This document shows positions 8,265 through 17,498 of a stretch of DNA of 44,855 nucleotides, in pieces; position 1 is the stretch's first letter; each line of letters begins with the position of its first letter. Origin of the DNA: Gammaproteobacteria bacterium (GTDB lineage: Bacteria; Pseudomonadota; Gammaproteobacteria; JAJPIJ01); assembly GCA_021324815.1 (NCBI GenBank), contig JAJPIJ010000015.1, forward strand, positions 1-44,855, in the 5' to 3' direction. The notes beneath the pieces were generated by a model. It made no database searches. It worked only from the letters and a program-made list of their open reading frames with translations, and had not been told where the DNA came from. Both the position numbers and the translations under genes were made by a program.

Positions 8265-9628
8265 TCACGGGTGGCGATGTCGATGCCCTCGGCGGCGACC
8301 CCCGCCAGGAAGCGGATTTCCTCCGGCGTGATCACGTACGGCGGCATGAAATAAACGACGTCGCCGAGCGGTCGCAGCAGCGCCCCGCGCTCCAGAGCGT
8401 ACTGATAGACGCGCCGGCCGCGGCGTTCCTGCCAGGGGTAGGGCTGGCGCGTGGCCTTGTCCCGCACCATCTCCACCGCGGCGATCATGCCGCATTGGCG
8501 CACCTCGGCGACGTGCGGGTGATCGGCGAGCGGGGCGAGCGCGTAGCGCATCACCTCCGCGAGGCCGCGGTTGCGCTCGATGACGGGCTCCTCCTCGAAG
8601 ATGTCCAGCGTGGTCAGCGCCGCGCGGCAGGCCAGCGGGTTGCCGGTGTAGCTGTGCGAGTGCAGAAACGCCTTGAGCGTGGTGTAATCGTCGTAGAACG
8701 CCTGGTAGATTTCCTCCGTGGTCAGCACCGCCGACAGCGGCAGATAGCCGCCCGTGAGACCCTTGCCCAGACACAGGAAGTCCGGCGCGATCTCGGCCTG
8801 CTCGCAGGCGAACAGCGTGCCGGTGCGCCCGAAGCCGACGGCGATCTCATCGGCGATCAGGTGCACGTGGTGGCGGTTGCACAGTTCGCGCAGCAGGCTG
8901 AGATACACCGGGTGGTACATGCGCATGTGGCCGGCGCACTGGACCAGCGGCTCCACGATCACGGCGCAGACGGATTCGGCGTGTTCGGCGAGAAGCGCCG
9001 CCATCGGCTCCACGCGGCGGCGGGAATATTCCTGCCAGGATTCGCCCGGCGCGCGGTGGTGGCAGTCCGGCGACGGCGCCACCAGCACCGGCATGAGCAG
9101 CGGGGCGTAGGTCTCGCGGTAGAGCGGCACGCCGCCCACGGCCAGCGCGCCCAGCGTCTCGCCGTGGTATCCGTTGTCGAGGCAGATGAACCGGCATTTT
9201 TGCGGCCGGCCGCGGTTGCGCCAGTAATGGAAGCTCATCTTGAGCGCGATTTCGACGGCGGCGGAGCCGCTGTCGGCGTAAAAGCAGCGCGTCAGTCCCG
9301 GCGGCGCCAGCGCGGTCAGCCGCTCGGCGAGTTCGATGGCGGGGGCGTGGGTGAAGCCGGCGAGCAGCACGTGCTCCAATTGCTGCAACTGATCCTGAAT
9401 GGCGGCGTTGATGCGGGGGTGGGCATGGCCGAAGAGATTGACCCACCACGAGCTGATCGCGTCAAGATACCGGCGGCCGCCGAAATCCTCCAGCCACACG
9501 CCCCGCCCCCGGCGCAGGGGGACCGGCGGCAGCGTCTCGTGATCCTTCATCTGCGTGCACGGGTGCCACAGCACCGCGCGGTCGCGCCGCTGCCATTGGC
9601 TGATGATCGTGGGATCAGCCGCGGGCAT
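8261..9628 (-). CDS. bioA: Adenosylmethionine-8-amino-7-oxononanoate aminotransferase
   Basis: A 455-residue PLP-dependent aminotransferase that converts KAPA to DAPA in biotin synthesis, using S-adenosylmethionine as amino donor. Seen: [12 protein letters not shown] near the N-terminus, [14 protein letters not shown], the cofactor segment [15 protein letters not shown], and the PLP-binding lysine in [15 protein letters not shown] near residue 289. The start at MPAADPT is preferred because GGAG lies five bases upstream; an ATG nine codons earlier has no ribosome-binding site. No other bio gene is in the window. It is coupled to rsmE by a 4-base overlap. Confidence 0.95.
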   Translation of the reverse strand: MPAADPTIISQWQRRDRAVLWHPCTQMKDHETLPPVPLRRGRGVWLEDFGGRRYLDAISSWWVNLFGHAHPRINAAIQDQLQQLEHVLLAGFTHAPAIELAERLTALAPPGLTRCFYADSGSAAVEIALKMSFHYWRNRGRPQKCRFICLDNGYHGETLGALAVGGVPLYRETYAPLLMPVLVAPSPDCHHRAPGESWQEYSRRRVEPMAALLAEHAESVCAVIVEPLVQCAGHMRMYHPVYLSLLRELCNRHHVHLIADEIAVGFGRTGTLFACEQAEIAPDFLCLGKGLTGGYLPLSAVLTTEEIYQAFYDDYTTLKAFLHSHSYTGNPLACRAALTTLDIFEEEPVIERNRGLAEVMRYALAPLADHPHVAEVRQCGMIAAVEMVRDKATRQPYPWQERRGRRVYQYALERGALLRPLGDVVYFMPPYVITPEEIRFLAGVAAEGIDIATRE

Positions 9629-9700
9629 GGAATCTCCGCCGTGGTGTGGTGTCATGGCGGACGTGCGCGCGATCGCGGGGTGACGCCTTGGCGGGCGGGA

Positions 9701-10186
9701 TCAACCGCCGGCGTGATCGGCGCGTTCGCGCGGCACCTGCGCGCCCAGCATGGCGGTGATGATCCGATCCTCCAGCTCGGCGCGGGTGGCCAGCTGTTCA
9801 CCCAGCGCCGACAGGTCCCCGGCCAGGCTGTCGAGGAGGTGAAAATTCCATTCACCGCCGTAGCGGTCGTTGAAGTCCATGGCCGCGTCGGTGGTCGTGG
9901 CGATGCGGTCATACACCTCGCGCGCGGCCAGCGCCACCGCCTGACGGCGTTCCCTGCCCGCGACGATGCGGTGATAAAGATTGAAATGACCCGCCGCGAC
10001 GTAATCGACCAGCATCTGGGTGAAGTCCCGCAGGGCCTCGTGCACCGGTTTGTCGACGGTGAACGGCTTCAATTCCAACACTTCGCACATGGACACCAGC
10101 ACCTTACGCCGCTGCTCCAGCAGGCGGTCGATGTGACGGCGCGAGCCTTGGCGGCGCCACGGCGGGTTCTGGGATGGGTCGGGCAT
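9701..10186 (-). CDS. rsd: Anti-sigma-70 regulator Rsd/AlgQ family
   Basis: A 161-residue cytoplasmic, all-helical protein of the Rsd/AlgQ family, which binds region 4 of sigma-70 and favours alternative sigma factors. The hallmark is LVDYVAAGHFNLYHRI near residue 70, preceded by CEVLELKPF and followed by an acidic helical C-terminus. E. coli Rsd is 158 residues. The start MPDPSQNPP gives this length; the longer open frame upstream codes for arginine- and alanine-rich sequence without family similarity. It lies 72 bases before bioA in the same direction. The window has a sigma-54 promoter (pqqA), so sigma-factor competition is relevant. Confidence 0.85.
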   Translation of the reverse strand: MPDPSQNPPWRRQGSRRHIDRLLEQRRKVLVSMCEVLELKPFTVDKPVHEALRDFTQMLVDYVAAGHFNLYHRIVAGRERRQAVALAAREVYDRIATTTDAAMDFNDRYGGEWNFHLLDSLAGDLSALGEQLATRAELEDRIITAMLGAQVPRERADHAGG

Positions 10187-10543
10187 GGGCGGTTCTGGTT
10201 TTTTTTGGCATTGTAGCACCCCGATGCCGGCCGACAATCCGGCGCGCGGCATGAAAAGCGCCCGCTCCGTGGTCCGTTCCTCCATGCTCAAATTGACCTC
10301 CAGAGCCGCCGCGCGCAGGCGCCGCCGTGGCAGATGGAAAATCCGGCCGGCCGCGGCGCGGCCATGAACGGTTCGACGTTGGTCCTGAATCCCGGCCGCG
10401 CCGTCAGGCTGTCCGGTGAATCGGCGGAGGTGAAGAGGGAACCTCCGTGGCGCAAGCATGCACGCCCAACAGCCGGGCCGTGAAGCACGACGCCGTCAGA
10501 CTGGAATGTTTGGCAGGCATCGGTCAAACTGAACAACCACGCC
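10187..10543. other. Intergenic region without recognised gene
   Basis: About 360 bases between the divergent rsd and kinase genes. The sequence is GC-rich with short open frames on both strands that have no family character and poor ribosome-binding sites. It must contain the rsd promoter; I see no clear box for it, no RNA gene and no repeat. Confidence 0.5.
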
Positions 10544-10556
10544 TATAATTTATTCA
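10544..10556 (+). promoter_or_regulatory. Perfect -10 box next to the kinase start codon
   Basis: TATAAT occupies 10544-10549, six bases before the ATG at 10556. Transcription from it would start at or within a base or two of the start codon, giving a leaderless message. No good -35 is visible (CGGTCA at 10521-10526 has the right spacing), and no Shine-Dalgarno precedes the ATG. Confidence 0.5.
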
Positions 10557-12010
10557 TGAAAATCCCGGGATATGACATCCTGAAGCCGATTGGCATCGGC
10601 GGCATGGCCACGGCCTATCTGGCCGTGCAGACCTCGCTGCAACGCCGGGTCGTGCTCAAGGTTCTGCACAGCACCGACGCCACGACGGAGGAAAACGTCG
10701 AACGCTTCATCAAGGAAGGCCACATCCTGGCGTCGCTCAATCACCCGAACATCATCACCATCCACGACATCGGCACGGCGGACAAACTCGTTTATCTGTC
10801 GATGGAGTTTGTCGAGGGCGGAGATCTCAAGGACCGCATCAGCAAGGGGGCGCTGCCGCCCGCCGAGGCCCTGTCCATCGTCAAGGCGATCGCCGCCGGC
10901 CTCAACGCCGCGCACAAGAACGGCGTCATCCACCGCGACGTGAAGCCGGCCAACATCCTGTTCCGCAAGGACGGCACGCCGCTGCTGACCGATTTCGGCA
11001 TCGCCAAGAAATTGAGCGCCAGCGTCGATGAGCTCACCCGCACCGGCACCTTCCTCGGCAGCCCCAACTACATGGCCCCGGAACAGGCCGAGGCGGGCCC
11101 CATCGACGGCCGCGCCGACATCTATGCGCTGGGGGTCATTTTCTACGAGATGCTGACCGGCCGCAAACCCTATCAATCGCAGTCGGTGATCAACGTCATC
11201 GTCCAGCACAAGCAGGCGCCGGTTCCGCAATTGCCGCCGCCCCTACGCGACTACCAGCCGCTCTTGGATTTGATGATGGCCAAGGATCGGCGTGATCGTT
11301 TCCGTGACGCGGAGAGCCTGCTGCACTACGTGGACAAGTTCGAACATGATCAGCACGCCCGCGCGATCGCCGCCGAGAGGGGCGGCGGCCACCCCTCATG
11401 GCGCGCTCGCGCGCAGGCCGCGGCACAGGCGGCGGGCCGCCGGCGCGTTTCCGTATTTTTGACCGTCGGTTTCATTCTCTCCTCGCTGGCCTACGGCATC
11501 GTTTTTTACTATGCCCGGCAGCTTAAAATCACGCCCGATTCCAAGGATCAGCAACCGCCGAAATCCGTCATGCAACAGGACGAGCCGGCGATGACCGCCA
11601 CCGGCCAGAAGCCGGAGATCCAGGGCCAGGTCGTGCCGGCGGTCGATGTGCGCACCGCCCTGCTCTGGCTGGCGGAAAAGAGCCTCGATGAATACCGCCT
11701 GACCGCGCCCCCCCAGAACAACGCCTATTATTATTATTCCCGCCTGCTGCAAGTGGAGCCGGACAGCGTGCAGGCGCAGGAGGGATTCAAGAAGATTGCC
11801 GCTCGCTTTGCCCTGCTGGCGGAACGGGAAATGGCCCGCGGCAACGATGACGAGGCCCGACGATACGCGCACATCGGCCTGCAACTCGATCCGGGCAACG
11901 CCCAGCTGCGGCAGTTGAGCGCGCTGTCCACCACGCCCGCGCCGCGGGGCTTCTGGCGGAATCTCGCGCGCTTGTTCGGGGATTCGGGGGCGGCGGCGGA
12001 AAAGAAATAA
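10556..12010 (+). CDS. Membrane-anchored eukaryotic-like Ser/Thr protein kinase
   Basis: A 484-residue protein. An N-terminal kinase domain (1-265) has the glycine loop IGIGGMA (12-18), catalytic Lys35 (VVLKVL), HRDVKPAN with the catalytic Asp near 128, DFG near 146-148, and the MAPEQ activation-segment end. A single membrane helix at about 298-320 (VFLTVGFILSSLAYGIVFYY) puts the C-terminal 160 residues outside. That region has tetratricopeptide-like helices (NNAYYYYSRLLQVEPDS; YAHIGLQLDPGNAQLRQL) and may sense or bind partners. Such kinases phosphorylate cytoplasmic proteins. No phosphatase or FHA-domain gene is adjacent, so its target cannot be read from context. The start cannot lie later because the glycine loop begins at residue 12. 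Confidence 0.93.
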   Translation: MKIPGYDILKPIGIGGMATAYLAVQTSLQRRVVLKVLHSTDATTEENVERFIKEGHILASLNHPNIITIHDIGTADKLVYLSMEFVEGGDLKDRISKGALPPAEALSIVKAIAAGLNAAHKNGVIHRDVKPANILFRKDGTPLLTDFGIAKKLSASVDELTRTGTFLGSPNYMAPEQAEAGPIDGRADIYALGVIFYEMLTGRKPYQSQSVINVIVQHKQAPVPQLPPPLRDYQPLLDLMMAKDRRDRFRDAESLLHYVDKFEHDQHARAIAAERGGGHPSWRARAQAAAQAAGRRRVSVFLTVGFILSSLAYGIVFYYARQLKITPDSKDQQPPKSVMQQDEPAMTATGQKPEIQGQVVPAVDVRTALLWLAEKSLDEYRLTAPPQNNAYYYYSRLLQVEPDSVQAQEGFKKIAARFALLAEREMARGNDDEARRYAHIGLQLDPGNAQLRQLSALSTTPAPRGFWRNLARLFGDSGAAAEKK

Positions 12011-12014
12011 CCCG

Positions 12015-12515
12015 CTAGGGGGAGGGCGGGGCGGGGGGCGGGGACAGCCCGGCGGAGTGCGCTTCATCCCAGCGTCGCAGGGCCTCCTTCAATTTGGCCA
12101 GCACCTCCGCTGACACCTTTGGCGACTCCTCCGCGGGCGCCGCTGCGTCGGGCGGGTTTGACGCCGCCGCCCGGTTCGCGGTGTCATCCGCAAACGGCGA
12201 GGCCGGGAGGGTGGCATCCGGGGCGGGCGCGGCTGCGGCGGCCGGCGCCGTGATCACCGGCGCGGCATTCTTGAAGGCCTGCTCGCGCAGCGCCTGGCGC
12301 GTCTCCTCACTGACCGTGATCCGGGTATCGTCGATGATCTGGCCGTTTTCAAACACGAATATGCGCGGCCCCGCCTCGCCGCTGCGATACCAGGCCGGGG
12401 GGACGCCGGACATGTGGGTGCGTCCGCTGCCCGGGTCAACCCATTGATACATGCGGGCCCACGCGGCGCGATCCAGCGCCAGCGCCAGCAGGCAGGCAAT
12501 GCATATTCTCCACAT
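12015..12515 (-). CDS. Secreted DUF4124-type protein
   Basis: A 166-residue exported protein of unknown function. A signal peptide (MWRICIACLLALALDRAAWA) is followed by the DUF4124 signature MYQWVDPGSGRTHMSGVPP, seen in many small periplasmic gammaproteobacterial proteins. The middle (residues about 75-130) is Ala/Pro-rich and probably unstructured. A short helix with KVSAEVLAKLKEALRRWDEA follows and then a proline-rich end. The start at MWRICI is chosen because it begins the signal peptide. It converges on the kinase gene with 4 bases between the stops. Confidence 0.8.
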   Translation of the reverse strand: MWRICIACLLALALDRAAWARMYQWVDPGSGRTHMSGVPPAWYRSGEAGPRIFVFENGQIIDDTRITVSEETRQALREQAFKNAAPVITAPAAAAAPAPDATLPASPFADDTANRAAASNPPDAAAPAEESPKVSAEVLAKLKEALRRWDEAHSAGLSPPPAPPSP

Positions 12516-12577
12516 GGATTTCAGTATAGCACCGCGTGACTGGATTATTATTCGCCAGTCGATGCGGCGCCATCGTG

Positions 12578-14236
12578 ATGCCATTCGTGAATGAATTGAT
12601 CGCCGATCTGCGCGCGGGCGCGAATCTGGATGCCCGTGTCGCGGAGCTGTCCGCCCTCCCCGCGCGGGAGAGGGCGGCGTGGACGGCCGTGTGGCTCAAC
12701 CTGCTCGAAGAGGAGGACCCCGTCGCCCGGCGCGCCGGATTTTTTGCGCTCCAGCATTGCTGGTCGGCAGCCGCCCGCGAGGCGGTGATCCGTCATCTGG
12801 GCGGCCGTGAGTCGGAGGTGCGGCGGATGGCGGCCATCGTGCTGGAGCGCGGCGAAGGGCGCGCCTTTCTGGCGCAGGCCGCGGCGCGCTGGCTGGACGA
12901 TCCGGATCCCATGCTGGCCGGTGAGGCGGTGGCGCTGGTCGACGGCATGTACCCCGATGTGGCGCGCCTGCGCCGCGCCCTGGACCGGCCGGCGCTGCGC
13001 CCCTTTCTGCAATGCAATCTGTCGCGCTACGACGACCCGTCATTGGCGGGATCCCTGCTCGGCTGCCTGGATGACGATAACCCCGGGGTGGCGCGCGCGG
13101 GACTGGCGGCCCTGATCCAGCAGACCGACCCGCCGGCCGCCGCGCATGCGCGCTGTCGGGAACTGCTGCGCCATGCCTGGCCGGAGGCGCGCGAGCTGGC
13201 CGCCGAATATTTTTTCTGGCATGGCCACAGCGGCGATTGCGCCGCGCTTGAAGCGGCGCTGGCGGCGGAGTCGGATCGCCATGCCGCCGCAGGCCTTGAT
13301 TCCAGCCTGCGGACGATCGAACGGCGCTCCCATTCGCGATGGCGGCGGCGACCGCCCGCCCCGCAGCGCTTCGAACCACGCTGGTGCTATCAGGGCCGCG
13401 CGCCGGGCGCGGAGTTTCTGCGCCGGCGCCAGGCGCGTTTCGATCAACTGGCGGGGCACTGCGGGCTGCCGCCACGCTCCGTGCAGGCCAGTCACCGCGA
13501 CACGAGCACGGGCGTCCCCCCGGTGCACAAGCCGCCGCTCGTCGTTCCCGTCCGCCAATACGCCGCCGCGCCGGACGACAGCTTCGGGGCGGGCACGGAC
13601 AAGGCCAACCGCACCTACACCGAGCTGGTGCATGTCGGCGAGGATGTGGGCTGGGACGGGGAGGCACGGACCGTGGTGGCGATCGCGGACGGCCTCGTGC
13701 GCGAAGTCGGCTGCATCGAATCCTGGGGCAACATCGTGATCATCGAGCATCGACTGGCCGGAATCGTCGGCGACGATGTGCATCGCCAGATGGAGCGGTT
13801 CTCGCCCGTCGTGCAGGAACCGGTTCGGGGGGCGGACGGCAGCCTGCTCTGTTGCAGCGTGTACGCGCATCTGGGTCCCGGTATCCGCCACACGCCGGGC
13901 GCGGCCATTCGCGCGGGGGAAAAAATCGGGGCCATAGGACGCCCCCATACCTGGGAAAACGGCGGCTATCGCGCGCACCTGCATTTCGCCGTGCACCTCG
14001 GTCCCTACTGGCAGACGCCGCGCCCCGGCAGCCGGATCGACATGCGTTTTGAAGGACGGCGCTTTGAAGGCATCGTCCGCCAGGCCGATTGGCGGCAAAT
14101 CATCGCCACCATCGAGATCGGCGGGCGGACGAGGGAGGTGGTGCGCGGCGCGCACTGGCTATGCGGCTACGTGTCCCCCGCTCATTTTGCCGGGGGTGCG
14201 CACGGCTGGCTAAATCCCCGCTGGTTGTTTTCGTGA
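12578..14236 (+). CDS. HEAT-repeat/LytM (M23) metallopeptidase-like fusion protein
   Basis: A 552-residue protein in two parts. Residues about 1-245 are helical HEAT-like repeats (for example ARRAGFFALQHCWSAAAREA, SEVRRMAAIVLERG, DPMLAGEAVALVDG, NPGVARAGLAALIQQ). An Arg/Pro-rich linker leads to an M23/LytM domain at about 330-500. Its zinc ligands are present: HVGED (His352, Asp356) and AHLHF (His467, His469). LytM enzymes cut peptidoglycan cross-links outside the membrane, but I see no signal peptide or membrane helix. The LytM domain may therefore work in the cytoplasm, use another export route, or bind rather than cut. The start at MPFVNELI is the first ATG giving repeat-like sequence. It ends one base before the stop of the convergent corA-like gene. 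Confidence 0.8.
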   Translation: MPFVNELIADLRAGANLDARVAELSALPARERAAWTAVWLNLLEEEDPVARRAGFFALQHCWSAAAREAVIRHLGGRESEVRRMAAIVLERGEGRAFLAQAAARWLDDPDPMLAGEAVALVDGMYPDVARLRRALDRPALRPFLQCNLSRYDDPSLAGSLLGCLDDDNPGVARAGLAALIQQTDPPAAAHARCRELLRHAWPEARELAAEYFFWHGHSGDCAALEAALAAESDRHAAAGLDSSLRTIERRSHSRWRRRPPAPQRFEPRWCYQGRAPGAEFLRRRQARFDQLAGHCGLPPRSVQASHRDTSTGVPPVHKPPLVVPVRQYAAAPDDSFGAGTDKANRTYTELVHVGEDVGWDGEARTVVAIADGLVREVGCIESWGNIVIIEHRLAGIVGDDVHRQMERFSPVVQEPVRGADGSLLCCSVYAHLGPGIRHTPGAAIRAGEKIGAIGRPHTWENGGYRAHLHFAVHLGPYWQTPRPGSRIDMRFEGRRFEGIVRQADWRQIIATIEIGGRTREVVRGAHWLCGYVSPAHFAGGAHGWLNPRWLFS

Positions 14237-14237
14237 A

Positions 14238-15230
14238 CTACAGCAATTTGTGATGCCGCATCAGCCAGATCAGCGTCCCCACGATGCCCGCCACCAGCAG
14301 CCAGAAAAACAGGTAGCCGTAGCGCCAGTGCAGTTCCGGAAAAATCTCGAAATTCATGCCGTAGACACCGGCCAGAAAGGACAGCGGCAGAAACAGGGCG
14401 CTCAATACCGTCAACCGGCCCATGGTGCGGTTGGTGCGATGGGTCACCATGGACATGTGCAGGTTCAGCGATTGCGTCAAAATGTCGCGATCCAGCATCA
14501 CGTCCTGCATCACGTGATCAATGACGCCGACCATGTGGGCCAGCGCCGCCTGGGTGGCCTCGCTCAGGAAGATCGAGCGGCGCGTGGCGAGCTCGGTGAG
14601 CACGCCGCGCGCGGGCGCCAGCACGGCGCGGAAGTGCAGCAGGTTGGCGCCGATGGCGGCCACTCGGTTGAACACCCGTTCATCGTCGTCGGCGAACAGC
14701 TGGCGCTGCAAATCGCGAACGCCGGCCTCCAGCCGTTCCTGCACGCCGGCGTAATGCTCCACCAGGTGATCCCAGAGTTCGTAGATGAGGAAGCTCGGGC
14801 TTTGCGCGAAGCGCACGAAGTCGGAGGCGTATTCCCGCCGCATCGCGTTCAGGAAGATGCGCGGGCCGTCGTGCAAAGTCAGGAGATAGTGCCGCGTCAT
14901 CACCACGTGCACCGGCTCGGGCGTCAGGCTTCCCTCCGCCCCGATTTGGCAGTCGGCGATGACCAGATGCAGTGATTCCTCCTGCCGCGACAGGAAGGTG
15001 TTTGCCTCGGTGTTGAACAGCCCATCGATCAAGCCCTCGCCAGGCAGACCCACGTCGGCCAGCAGCCGCCGCGCTTCCGCGGCATCCACGTAATCGATGT
15101 CCAGCCAGATGAATGCGCCGGACGCCATCGCCGCGCGCACCTCACCGGCGTTCAGCGCGGCGAGCTGCTTGGCGGCGAAGTCGAAGCGGACGGCGGCCAG
15201 GCGCGCGCCGGAGTGCTCTGGTTTGCCCAT
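14238..15230 (-). CDS. corA: CorA-family divalent metal transporter
   Basis: A 330-residue inner-membrane channel protein for Mg2+ (or related divalent ions; some family members export Zn2+). The N-terminal cytoplasmic domain is mixed alpha/beta. A long stalk helix leads to two C-terminal membrane helices. The signature YGMNF sits after the first (LSALFLPLSFLAGVYGMNF), and the last helix is YLFFWLLVAGIVGTLIWL, followed by a short basic tail. The start MGKPEHSG gives the normal family length; the open frame extends far upstream but into low-quality sequence. Confidence 0.92.
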   Translation of the reverse strand: MGKPEHSGARLAAVRFDFAAKQLAALNAGEVRAAMASGAFIWLDIDYVDAAEARRLLADVGLPGEGLIDGLFNTEANTFLSRQEESLHLVIADCQIGAEGSLTPEPVHVVMTRHYLLTLHDGPRIFLNAMRREYASDFVRFAQSPSFLIYELWDHLVEHYAGVQERLEAGVRDLQRQLFADDDERVFNRVAAIGANLLHFRAVLAPARGVLTELATRRSIFLSEATQAALAHMVGVIDHVMQDVMLDRDILTQSLNLHMSMVTHRTNRTMGRLTVLSALFLPLSFLAGVYGMNFEIFPELHWRYGYLFFWLLVAGIVGTLIWLMRHHKLL

Positions 15231-15550
15231 GTCCCTGTCCCGGTTTTTAGCGGGCAGGCTACGCCGCGGCGCAGGGTGGGTCAATGAGGAGGTGTCCGGG
15301 CACCGGGGCGGCTGTGATGGGCGACAGCCACCGCTCTGGATGGTGATCGTGCCTGCGGAAGACAGATAAACCGGGTCCCCCGGGCGCACGTCCACGGGCC
15401 GGACCGCCGGCATGCCCACGACGGGCAGGCGCGCAATGCGCGGCGGAACGCGGGGCGCAATGATCCCCGCCGCTGCGGCAGCGGCAGGAAATTCAAAAGG
15501 CGCCGCCCCCCGACGCTTGCTGAATGGACGGCGGCGTGGGTGAAATCTCT
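15231..15550. other. Intergenic region without recognised gene
   Basis: About 320 bases between two genes of the same strand. Open frames through it on both strands have no family features. It should hold the corA promoter; I see no convincing box, terminator or RNA gene. Confidence 0.5.
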
Positions 15551-17431
15551 TCAAGAGGCCGCTGGCGCGGCGCCGTCGCCGTACATGCGTTTCAGTTCCT
15601 CGCCGACGCGCGCGGCACTGGCCGCCTGCCGCGTCAACGGCGGCGAGACCGCCAGTTCCAGCGTACGCGTCAGACCGCGATAGATGCGGAGGAGCGCAGG
15701 ACTCCGCTCGCGGCTGAACAGGGTGCCCCATGCCCCGCGCAGGGTCACGGCGAGGACGGGCCGGCGGCAATTCGACAGCAGGGCGTCGAGCCCCTCCACG
15801 CGCAGGGGCATCCCCCCGTCCGGCGCCGGATCAGGCGTCGCGAACACGCACACGAGATGGCCGGCGCGCAGCAGTCTTTCCACCCCTTTCCGCCAGTGGC
15901 GGCGCTTCGCGATGGCCCCCATCCGCCGCAACAGCAGCCCCGGAAATGGCCCCCGCAGTTCCACTTCGTTGACGACAAAACGAATCGGCCGATGGCTGGC
16001 GGCGGCGATCAACAAGGCGTCGATATGGGTGACGTGGCTGGCGATCAGCAGCGCGCCGCCCGATTCCGGCAGGTGTTCCGTGCCGCGCGTGCGCAGGTGG
16101 TAAAGGCTGTGCACGAGCAGCCAGATGAGAAAACGGACGAAATATTCCGGCACCAGGGTGTAGATGAAAACCGCCACGCCGGCATTCACCAGCGCGGTCG
16201 CGAGCAGCACCTGCGGGATGTCGAGGCCGAGCTTGAAGAGTCCAATGGAAAACGCCGCCGAGCCCACCATGAAAAGGGCGTTCAGGATGTTGTTGGCGGC
16301 AATGACCCGGGAGGTGTGCGTGCGCTCGCTGCGGGTTTGAATCACGGCGTACAGCGGGACGATGTAAAGGCCGCCGAACAGGCCGATGGCGGCGAGATCG
16401 GCGAGCAACCGCGCCGTGCCGGTGCTGCGTAAAAAATCCACCGTCGTCATGGCTTCCCCCAGCGGCGCAAAACCGCGGCAGGCGAGGTGGAAATCCGCGC
16501 CGAACAGGGTGAGACCGATGGAGCCGAACGGCACCAGTCCCATCTCGACCTTGTGCCCGGACAGGCGCTCGCACAGCAGCGAGCCCACGCCCACGCCGAT
16601 GGAAAACACCGTCAACAGCACGACCACGACCGATTCGCCGCCCCGCAGCACGCCCTTGGTGAGATCGGGAAACAGCGACAGGAACACGAGACCGTAGAAC
16701 CAGAACCACGAAATCCCCAGCAGCGACAGGAACACCGTGCGGTTGCCGCGCGCGAAGCGCAGGCTGCGCCAGGTTGCCGTGATCGGATTGAAATTGACGC
16801 GCAGCAGGGGATCGGCCGGCGGCGAGGGCGGCACCCGGCGGGCGGCGGCGTAGCCGCCGGCGGCCACCGCCAGCGTGCCGGCGGCGACCAGCCAGTGGCC
16901 GTGCTGGCGATCGGCGATCAACAGTCCGCCCGCGATCTCGCCCAGCAGAATGGCGACGTTGGTGCCCATCTCGACCAGGCCGTTGCCGCCGACGATCTCC
17001 TCCTCGTTGAGGTGTTGCGGCAGAAAGGAATACTTCACCGGCCCGAACAGCGTCGAGTGCAGCCCCATCAGAAACAGCGCCGTCACCAGCGGCGCGGCGC
17101 TGTGCAGTATGAAGCCCAGCGCGCCCAGGGCCATGATGGAAATTTCGAACAGCTTTATGGCGCGCATCATCCGCGCCTTGTCGAATTTGTCCGCCAGCTG
17201 TCCCGCCACCGCCGAAAACAGAAAGAAGGGCAGGATGAACAGGGCGCCGCAAAAGGCGTTGAAATCCCGCGACTCCATGCCCAGCGGGCGCGTGGTCTGA
17301 TAGGTGAGCATCAGCACCAGCGCGATCTTGAAAAAGTTGTCGTTGAAGGCGCCCAGAAACTGGGTGATGAAAAAAGGCAGGAAACGCCGTTCACGCAGGA
17401 GGACGAACTGGTTGTTGTTTTTGGGCTTCAT
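15551..17431 (-). CDS. MFS lysophospholipid transporter-acyltransferase-like fusion
   Basis: A 626-residue protein. Residues 1-420 are an MFS transporter like LplT, which flips lysophospholipids (FFITQFLGAFNDNFFKIALV is the family start). Residues about 425-626 are a PlsC-like acyltransferase of the Aas type, with the HX4D motif HVTHID, the segment VNEVELRGPFPGLLLRRMGAI, and LAVTLRGAWGTLFSRE. Together the family re-acylates lysophospholipids. The usual FPEGxR motif that binds the glycerol phosphate is not seen; the place reads FATPDPAPDGGMPLR. The adenylating domain of full Aas is also absent. The start MKPKNNNQF is the standard one. The gene is divergent from the next one. Confidence 0.85.
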   Translation of the reverse strand: MKPKNNNQFVLLRERRFLPFFITQFLGAFNDNFFKIALVLMLTYQTTRPLGMESRDFNAFCGALFILPFFLFSAVAGQLADKFDKARMMRAIKLFEISIMALGALGFILHSAAPLVTALFLMGLHSTLFGPVKYSFLPQHLNEEEIVGGNGLVEMGTNVAILLGEIAGGLLIADRQHGHWLVAAGTLAVAAGGYAAARRVPPSPPADPLLRVNFNPITATWRSLRFARGNRTVFLSLLGISWFWFYGLVFLSLFPDLTKGVLRGGESVVVVLLTVFSIGVGVGSLLCERLSGHKVEMGLVPFGSIGLTLFGADFHLACRGFAPLGEAMTTVDFLRSTGTARLLADLAAIGLFGGLYIVPLYAVIQTRSERTHTSRVIAANNILNALFMVGSAAFSIGLFKLGLDIPQVLLATALVNAGVAVFIYTLVPEYFVRFLIWLLVHSLYHLRTRGTEHLPESGGALLIASHVTHIDALLIAAASHRPIRFVVNEVELRGPFPGLLLRRMGAIAKRRHWRKGVERLLRAGHLVCVFATPDPAPDGGMPLRVEGLDALLSNCRRPVLAVTLRGAWGTLFSRERSPALLRIYRGLTRTLELAVSPPLTRQAASAARVGEELKRMYGDGAAPAAS

Positions 17432-17498
17432 TGTTGAGATAAGCTGCTCAGTCCATTCTAATGGCAGCCGGCAGCACACACGAAGGCAATTTAAACCG

